The notes beneath the pieces were generated by a model. That model was given only the letters and a program-made list of their open reading frames with translations. It had not been told where the DNA came from and ran no database searches. From Eledone cirrhosa (Eukaryota > Mollusca > Cephalopoda > Octopoda > Eledonidae): a stretch of 64,000 bases of DNA. The stretch covers positions 411,217,464 through 411,281,463 of the forward strand of contig OZ024741.1 of the NCBI GenBank assembly GCA_964016885.1. The letters are read 5' to 3'. Every line of letters begins with the position of its first letter. Within the stretch, counting starts at the first letter, position 1. This document shows, in pieces, positions 58,479-64,000 of the stretch. A program made the position numbers and the translations under genes.

Positions 58479-58590
58479 GTAGTGAGACAGATAGGTATAT
58501 AGATAGGCAGACATATAGGTATATAGATATATTTCTTTATTTGACAGATAGATATATTTCTATATAGGTATATAGATAGACAGATAGAAC
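58479..58590. repeat. CTATCTGTC/TATATACC simple repeat upstream of the minus-strand element
   Basis: On the minus strand this reads CTATCTGTCTATCTATATACC, then AGAAATATATCTATCTGTC, AAATAAAGAAATATATC, TATATACCTATATGTCTGCC and CTATCTGTCTCACTAC. It is a simple-repeat tract of the same kind as the other landing sites. It contains AAATAAAGAAATATATC, which equals the 3' terminus of the neighbouring element. Confidence 0.85.
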
Positions 58591-59279
58591 AAAGTCATCG
58601 TAATTTAGTTGATATATGTTTGATAATGATTAAAGAAAATTGTAGTTGATTTATATCAATATAAAATGAAATAGGGTGATGGTGTGAGTGACAATGGGGA
58701 GAAGGTTGAGGATAACCGAGGATGCAAGCATCTTTACATAAACAGTCATTTTTTTACGGGTAATATGCTAATAAACACATTTAGTTTAGCTGTGAATATT
58801 TAAACTAAATGTAAGTATATTATACGTAATCATATTGTATATGGGTTGATATAAGATTTTATTGTGAAACACGCTGTGTTAGTGTCATATTTGGATCCAC
58901 GAACGAAATGTGTTTTGTTGAATTAAAGGAGAGACCCCCAGTTTACCAGAAAATAAACATTTAAACAACCACAACATAATATTAAACACGATAAAATAAT
59001 ATAAAGACAACCAGAGAACAGCATTAATTACATTGTTTACGGCTGGTAGCCTTGTTTCCTCGGTAAAAACATTATATACACACACATTATATATATATAT
59101 GATTTTACATTCATTTAATTTATTGACGTATTGTTTTATTGATATTTTTTATCTGTTTGGCCCGAATCTTCCTTTATCGATTTTAAATCGTATGGTTGAT
59201 TGTAGACTTGTTCTATATGTGACGGTATTTTAACGATAGTTATAGCTCTGATTCATCTGAATTATTGAGCCCTCTGCCG
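58591..59279. other. Unassigned AT-rich spacer
   Basis: The sequence is AT-rich with short (AT)n runs near 59,085-59,100. Open frames of up to 66 codons on both strands show no motif. I see no gene, RNA or named repeat. Confidence 0.5.
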
Positions 59280-59339
59280 CTCATATCGGATTTCGTTTTT
59301 CGTTAACTCGTGCGCCGATTTTTCGATACTCGATCTTTC

Positions 59340-59421
59340 TAATATATATATATATATATGAAAAGATACAGGACCCCGGCGGCTGAGATCCGGCCGTTTC
59401 GACAGATAGATCCGAACCATA

Positions 59422-59456
<35 letters not shown>

Positions 59457-59610
59457 TATGGGACTTTCCCGGTGATTTCATACGAATGAAGCAGTTGTAG
59501 TCCTGTAGATGTCATTTCTAAATAAAATAAAGATGCCTACACTCTACTAAAGTATTGAGTACTTTTCTTAACTGTTGTCACTTCGAAATATACACCGGGA
59601 ACCTACCCAT
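59340..59610. repeat. Dispersed interspersed repeat with (AT)n and (TG)n tracts
   Basis: GGCTGAGATCCGGCC/GTTTCGACA at 59,381-59,404 is followed by (TG)n(TA)n. Then come GGTGATTTCATACGAATGAAG, CAGTTGTAGTCCTGTAGAT, ACTAAAGTATTGAGTAC and ATACACCGGGAACC. The order GAATGAA, CAGTT-TAGTCCTGTAGA, TATTGAGTACCTT and AACCCGG recurs at 63,640-63,745, so this is a repeat family with at least two copies in the window. It has no coding capacity and is probably a non-autonomous element. Confidence 0.65.
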
Positions 59611-59735
59611 GTATATATAAATATATATATTATATATATATATAAATCAGGATTAAACTAGTTAGACCATTATTCGACAGAGTACTCGATACTTGGGATA
59701 GTTGGGGTGGCTATATTAGAGAGTCGCGGCGCAAC

Positions 59736-59808
59736 GGCTGAGCTCTTGCTCTTTCGACATCTAATGTCAAAGTTTGGAACTAGCTGTCGAAACGGCAAGA
59801 GCTCAGCC
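59736..59808. repeat. 24-bp inverted repeat (fold-back)
   Basis: Left arm 59,736-59,759 (GGCTGAGCTCTTGC...TTTCGACA) and right arm 59,785-59,808 (TGTCGAAACGGCAAGAGCTC...) pair with two mismatches around a 25-base loop. The same 24-bp module occurs with three changes at 59,381-59,404, linking this hairpin to the dispersed repeat upstream. It could be the end of a fold-back or MITE-type element. Confidence 0.8.
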
Positions 59809-59819
59809 ATCGGGCCCCA

Positions 59820-59998
59820 ACTCTTTATATATATGTACACATATATATATACATACACAACATATATACATATATACACACATACATTTATATATATATA
59901 TACAAAATATACATACATACGTACAACATACAAATATATATACGTACACAACATATACATATGTATGTGTTTATATATATACATACATACATGTGGTT
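59820..59998. repeat. (TATACA)n/(AT)n low-complexity tract
   Basis: Mixed ATATAC, ACACA and TACG steps continue with no single clean period. Open frames on both strands (YIYTHI-type) are artefacts of this composition. Confidence 0.85.
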
Positions 59999-60239
59999 TT
60001 TAAAGATATTTAGAATTGTCGAAAAGATGACATTCAATAATTATTACTATTTCTCTAGCAGTAAATATTGTGTAGTGACGTACCTGGTAGCTCCATTAGT
60101 TAAACCACGGATATTACATTGCCAGTTGGCTTCTATCAGTTCTTTTTTCACTTGACAAATATCTAAACTTGAAATATCCGCCATATCTCCTCTCCACATA
60201 CAAGGGCAGATAACTCACTGGAGAGTTGCACATCTTCCT
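59999..60239. other. Unassigned spacer
   Basis: A short stretch of ordinary composition (GTAGTGACGTACCTGGTAGC, GGGCAGATAACTCACTGG). No motif was recognised. Confidence 0.4.
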
Positions 60240-60350
60240 TCTTTGTCTACTCCTCCTTTTTCTTCTTCTTTCCCTTCTTCTTCTTCGCTTCTTCTTCTTC
60301 GCTTCTTCTTCTTCTTCGCCTTCTTCTTCTTCTTCTCCTTCTCCCACTTA
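60240..60350. repeat. (CTT)n polypyrimidine tract
   Basis: Imperfect CTT/CTC triplets with four GCTT or GCCTT interruptions. The minus strand encodes an EEEE/KKKRRRR run of 77 codons, which is explained by the triplet repeat and is not taken as a gene. Confidence 0.9.
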
Positions 60351-60499
60351 TTCCTGAGAGGGTCTTAGGTCAGTCCTAACAAATCCCCAGACAAGACCAG
60401 CCAAGCTCATGGATGTTATCCAACCATCTTTCCCAGGGTCAATCCCTGGCTCTCCTGCTAGTTGCTTTTAATATAACTTAATTTAATTACATAGCTGTG

Positions 60500-60770
60500 T
60501 GAATGTGTATGGCGAAATGGTTAGGATGCTTGAAATTGTATCATAATGTCATTGGTTCAATTCCTGGTCAGGCTACTGTGTTGTGTTCTTGAGCAAAACA
60601 TTTGATTTCACATTGTTCCAGTACACACAGCTGAGAGTGAGTATCAGCAGTAGCTGGGGAGTTAATCCTGTGATAGACTAGCATCCTATCCAGGGAGTAT
60701 CTTGTACTCTCAGTCACTTAACACCAAGGAAACCAGGGACAAATACAGACCTGATGAGACACTTTTCAGA
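60500..60770 (+). mobile_element. tRNA-derived SINE with A and B boxes
   Basis: The head contains an A-box-like TGGCGAAATGGTTAGGATGC (60,510-60,529) and a B box GGTTCAATTCC (60,554-60,564) at the normal spacing for a tRNA gene. The body follows: TGTGTTCTTGAGCAAAACA, CATTGTTCCAGTACACACAG, CTAGCATCCTATCCAGGGAG and GTCACTTAACACCAAGGAAACC. It is not a functional tRNA gene because no full cloverleaf fits. The body (TTGAGCAAAACA...TTCACATTG-TCCAGT) is of a type I associate with widespread metazoan and cephalopod SINE central domains. No clear A tail or duplication is visible; the last CACTTTTCAGATCTTTC is of uncertain membership. Confidence 0.65.
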
Positions 60771-60824
60771 TCTTTCAATCTATGATCTTAAAACAGGATT
60801 TTTGCCAAATTTATTCCTCTAAGG

Positions 60825-60900
60825 CAGGGGTGGGCAAACCTTTTGGATCTAGGTCCATATTGACTGGGGCATGAACCCCAGAGGGCCACACCATTTATTA
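60825..60900 (+). mobile_element. hAT-like transposon terminus
   Basis: CAGGGGTGGGCAAACCTTTT matches the general form of hAT-family terminal inverted repeats. An 8-base candidate target duplication, CTCTAAGG, lies immediately to its left (60,817-60,824). The element is cut off at about 60,900 by the pentanucleotide array. No partner terminus is seen in the window. Confidence 0.4.
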
Positions 60901-60905
60901 TTGGA

Positions 60906-62170
60906 TATAGTACACTATAGTATAGTACAGTATAGTATAGTACGTATAGTATAGTATAGTATAGTATAGTATAGTATAGAACAGTATAGTACAGTGTAGT
61001 ATAGTACAGTATAGAATAGTATAGTACAGTATAGAATAGTATAGTACAGTATAGTACTGTATAGTATAGTACAGTATAGTATAGTATAGTATAGTACAGT
61101 ATAGTATAGTATAGTACAGTATAGTAAAGTATAGTATAGAACAGTATAGTACAGTATAGTATAGTATAGTACAGTATAGAATAGTATAGTATAGTATAGT
61201 ATAGTATAGTACAGTATAGTATAGTATAGTACAGTATAGTAAAGTATAGTATAGTATAGTACAGTATAGTATAGTATAGTACAGTATAGTATAGTATAGT
61301 ATAGTACAGTATAGTATAGTATAGTATAGTACAGTATAGTAAAGTATAGTATAGTATAGTACAGTATAGTATAGTACAGTATAGTATAGTATAGTATAGT
61401 ATAGTACAGTATAGTATAGTATAGTACAGTATAGTAAAGTATAGTATAGAACAGTATAGTACAGTATAGTACAGTATAGAATAGTATAGTATAGTACAGT
61501 ATAGTACTGTATAGTATAGTACAGTATAGTATAGTATAGTATAGTACAGTATAGTATAGTATAGTATAGTACAGTATAGTAAAGTATAGTATAGAACAGT
61601 ATAGTACAGTATAGTATAGTATAGTACAGTATAGAATAGTATAGTACAGTACAGTATAGTATAGTATAGTACAGTATAGTATAGTATAGTATAGTATAGT
61701 ACAGTATAGTATAGTACAGTATAGTATAGTACAGTATAGTATAGTATAGTACAGTATAGTACAGTATAGTATAGTACAGTACAGTACAGTACAGTAAAGT
61801 ATAGTACAGTATAGTACAGTATAGTATAGTATAGTACAGTATAGTATAGTATAGTACAGTATAATATAGTATAGTACAGTATAGTATAGTATTATATAGT
61901 ATAGTACAGTATAGTACAGTATAGTATAATATAGTATAGTACAGTATAGTATAGTATAGGATAGGATGGTATAGTATAGTATAGTACAGTATAGTATAGT
62001 ATAGTACAGTATAGTACAGTATAGTATAGTATAGTACAGTATAGTACAGTATAGTATAGTACAGTATAGTACAGTACAGTATAGTATAGTATAGTATAGT
62101 ACAGTATAGTACAGTATAGTATAGTACAGTATAGTATAGTATAGTACAGTATAGTATAGTACAGTACAGT
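60906..62170. repeat. Pentanucleotide (AGTAT/AGTAC)n array, 1.27 kb
   Basis: About 250 copies of AGTAT mixed with AGTAC, with occasional AGAAT, AGAAC, AAAGT, ACTGT and AGGAT units. AGTAC units appear singly or in short clusters, usually after two to four AGTAT. Minus-strand frames of over 430 codons (LYYTILYC iterations) exist in two frames at once because the unit has no stop on that strand; they are not genes. Confidence 0.97.
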
Positions 62171-62171
62171 A

Positions 62172-63060
62172 CATCAATGAAGTTTTGGACCAAGGAAGTG
62201 TTAAGGAATACACTGTGCTATGTGGGTTTCAGAAATTCCATCATGGTAAATTCACTCTTGAAGATAAGGAAGGTCACAGACGTCCTTCTATTAATGGAGA
62301 CATATTGAAGACTTTGGTGAAAGCAAACCCTGGCACTAGAGGTCAAAACTTGCAAGAGAGTTAGATATAAGAATTGGAACAATTTCGGAATATTGGAATT
62401 TAATTGGAAAATTGAAAAAGCTTGGAAAATTGCTGCCACACAAATTGAATAAAAAAAACAGAAAAAAATCACTATTATGTAGTTTGCCCTTTGATTCTTT
62501 CTTGCAACAAAAACAACCCATTTCTTGATCATACCATGATGAGCAATGAAAAGTAGATCCTTTATAAAAGCTGTCAATATTGACCAGAGTGACTGGACTG
62601 CGGTCAAGTTTCTTTACACTTTCGAAAGCCGAAATTGCACATAAAGACTATTATGGCAACCCTTTGATGATCCATAGCTGGATTAATCCACTACAGCTTT
62701 CCTAATCATGGGAAAACAATCACAACTGGGAAGAACTATTGTCATGAAATTGAGGAAATGCATAAAAAATGTCAACATATGTGTCAAGCATTGGTCAGTA
62801 GAAAAGATCCGATCCTCTTGCACAATAATGCTTGACCAAACATCGCTCAACAAATACTCTAGAAGTTGAACAAATTCTGCTACAAAACTCTCCCACATCC
62901 ACCATACTTACCAGATCTTTCATCAACTAACTACCATTTTTTCAACGCTTTAGACTCGTCATCACCCATAGTAATGTTTCGGACATGTTGGCTTGCCTCA
63001 AAGTATTCTGTTCACCCTCATGCTGTGTGGTTGATTGTCACACTTGGTGGTGAATATATA
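62172..63060 (+). pseudogene. Degenerate mariner (IS630/Tc1-mariner) transposase
   Basis: The plus strand shows mariner transposase features spread over several frames. The first part reads INEVLDQGSVKEYTVLCGFQKF, HHGKFTLEDKEGHRRPSING and DILKTLVKANPGT, matching the HTH region whose family form is F..G...LEDKPRSGRP...D...L...ANP. ISEYWNLIGKLKKLGKLLPHKL follows. Near 62,816 LLHNNA takes the place of the second catalytic LHDNA, and PHPPYLPDLSSTNYHFFNAL (62,884-62,946) stands for the PHPPYSPDLAPTDYHFF block. The 5' end is missing, replaced by the pentanucleotide array, and many stops and frameshifts are present. It is an old, dead copy; no terminal inverted repeats were identified. Confidence 0.8.
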
Positions 63061-63168
63061 TTTGTAAAGTATTGTATATATTATTTGTGTCTATTTTCAT
63101 TCTGTAAGAATTATAAATAATTTGTAATGTTATTTATACAATTATCAATAAACTACAAATATTTTTTC
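63061..63168. other. AT-rich spacer after the mariner remnant
   Basis: The sequence is TTGTATATATTATTTGTGTC-like and AT-rich. It may include the decayed mariner 3' end. No motif was recognised. Confidence 0.35.
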
Positions 63169-63335
63169 AACAATTCTTGCAAGTGAAAGTCTTCAACAAC
63201 CGAACAACCACAATATATGGCTTTAAAGAATTCTTTATCACTTGAACTTCACACTTCTACATTACCAGAATATATATACTTAAGAATTCTTTACCACCTG
63301 AAGATCAGACTTCAACATTACAACAGACCTGCCAA
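63169..63335. repeat. About 56-bp tandem repeat, three diverged copies
   Basis: AACAATTCTTGCAAGTGAA (63,169), AAGAATTCTTTATCACTTGAA (63,226) and AAGAATTCTTTACCACCTGAA (63,282) are spaced 57 and 56 bp apart. Each is followed by a CTTCA or CTTC-ACATTAC block. The first copy is the most diverged. Confidence 0.65.
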
Positions 63336-63402
63336 CCACTAAAACCCAAAACGGGGAGTAAAGGCTACAGGATCAACCTAAATAAATTACACACATACAC
63401 TC

Positions 63403-63404
<2 letters not shown>

Positions 63405-63433
<29 letters not shown>

Positions 63434-63460
63434 GGGATAGAGAGAGAGAGAAAGAGAGAG
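63405..63460. repeat. (AT)n and (GA)n microsatellites
   Basis: A run of (AT) from about 63,409 to 63,433 is followed by GGGATAGAGAGAGAGAGAAAG. Plain simple sequence. Confidence 0.9.
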
Positions 63461-63524
63461 GGCAATATGAGATTCAACTAACCAAGTTACTTAAAAACTA
63501 CCAACAAAAAACTATACTTTGTTG

Positions 63525-63525
<1 letters not shown>

Positions 63526-63585
<60 letters not shown>
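63526..63585. repeat. (AT)n microsatellite, about 58 bp
   Basis: An unbroken dinucleotide run that directly abuts the left arm of the inverted repeat that follows. Confidence 0.95.
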
Positions 63586-63587
<2 letters not shown>

Positions 63588-63679
63588 TGAGATTCTACAG
63601 GACTAGAACTGTTTCATTCATTAGAAATCATCAGGAATCTGAATGAAACAGTTCTAGTCCTGTAGAATCTCATCTATAT
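63581..63679. repeat. 40-bp perfect inverted repeat with 19-base loop
   Basis: The left arm 63,581-63,620 (ATATAGATGAGATTCTACAG to GTTTCATTCA) and right arm 63,640-63,679 (TGAATGAAAC to CATCTATAT) are exact reverse complements around TTAGAAATCATCAGGAATC. The right arm and the sequence after it (to about 63,745) belong to the dispersed repeat also seen at 59.46-59.60 kb. It looks like the terminus of a fold-back or MITE element. Confidence 0.92.
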
Positions 63680-63752
63680 TAAAACTGTTATACTCTGCTA
63701 TGTATTGAGTACCTTACTTACTGTGGTTACCTCCGATTCAACCCGGAATAAC

Positions 63753-63753
<1 letters not shown>

Positions 63754-63798
<45 letters not shown>
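63754..63798. repeat. (AT)n microsatellite
   Basis: An unbroken AT dinucleotide run after AACCCGGAATAACGT. Confidence 0.95.
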
Positions 63799-63801
<3 letters not shown>

Positions 63802-63878
63802 AAGTAATTCCGTCGGAAAGGTCAAGGAAAAAAGAATGCCCTATGTAGGTTACAGAGCTTAATAGTTATGTAATAAAC

Positions 63879-64000
63879 AACATAAGATAATTATTTCATT
63901 TACCAGTGGTTTCTTGAAAGCAAACAAAATTTGCTTTCAGTCATCAAAATTTTGTTTGCTTTCAAGAAACCACTGGTAAATGAAATAATTATCTTATGTT
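63879..64000. repeat. About 55-bp inverted repeat reaching the window edge
   Basis: The left arm 63,879-63,933 (AACATAAGATAATTATTTC to CAAACAAAATTTG) and right arm 63,945-64,000 (CAAAATTTTGTTTGC to AATTATCTTATGTT) are reverse complements. They differ by one base of T-run length, and the loop is 11 bases (CTTTCAGTCAT). The right arm stops at the window end, so the true length is unknown. A fold-back element or a palindromic junction is possible. Confidence 0.9.

Noticed and set aside
60114..60347. Glu/Lys/Arg-rich 77-codon frame on the minus strand
   Set aside because: The charged run is the translation of an imperfect CTT/CTC tract; the remainder has no recognisable motif.
60508..60580. Functional tRNA gene
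   Set aside because: A and B boxes are present, but the sequence continues into a SINE body and no consistent cloverleaf or anticodon stem could be drawn.
60898..62213. Minus-strand frames of over 430 codons
   Set aside because: They iterate LYYTILYC from the AGTAT/AGTAC pentanucleotide, and two frames are open at once.

Overview
The window looks like gene-poor, repeat-dominated nuclear DNA from a cephalopod mollusc. I infer the lineage from several tRNA-derived SINE pieces whose body matches the squid/octopus SINE type as I remember it, and from a LINE 3' end carrying the GTTAGGAAGGGCATCCAGC block and a (TGA)n tail that I associate with molluscan repeats. No alignment could be run. I find no convincing host protein-coding gene, rRNA, functional tRNA or CRISPR array. 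Every real coding signal belongs to a transposable element.

Layout. (1) 1-33,155: one uninterrupted satellite with a 44-bp unit (about 750 copies), organised into nested longer repeats of about 4.9, 1.68, 1.83-1.88, 1.93, 1.66 and 0.75 kb. It runs off the left edge. (2) 33.2-38.2 kb: a broken LINE fragment, a 35-37-bp minisatellite (about 58 copies), then three minus-strand SINE pieces, one of which contains exactly 18 copies of a 61-bp internal segment. (3) 38.2-52.8 kb: a CT-rich composite array built on CTACCTACCTGTCTATATAT-like units. Two long 5'-truncated copies and two 3'-UTR-only copies of one Tx1-like non-LTR retrotransposon sit inside it, all on the plus strand. The copy at 43.93-46.92 kb keeps 907 codons open and is flanked by a 43-bp target-site duplication; empty paralogous sites lie at 41.9 and 48.6 kb. 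(4) 52.8-58.6 kb: minus-strand Tx1-like relatives in similar CTATCTGTC-type repeats. One is nearly full length (endonuclease, RT, C-terminal zinc finger) and is split by a plus-strand RTE-like LINE. (5) 58.6-64 kb: AT-rich sequence with microsatellites, fold-back repeats, a tRNA-derived SINE, a hAT-like terminus, a 1.27-kb pentanucleotide array and a decayed mariner transposase.

The elements interact in one clear way. A Tx1-like lineage repeatedly uses the pyrimidine-rich simple repeats as its landing site, always joining an AATAAA-(A)GAAA 3' end to TATATCT of the repeat. The repeat blocks and their insertions were then copied by segmental duplication. The very long open frames across the CT-rich, 36-bp and pentanucleotide repeats are by-products of repeats lacking stop codons, not genes.
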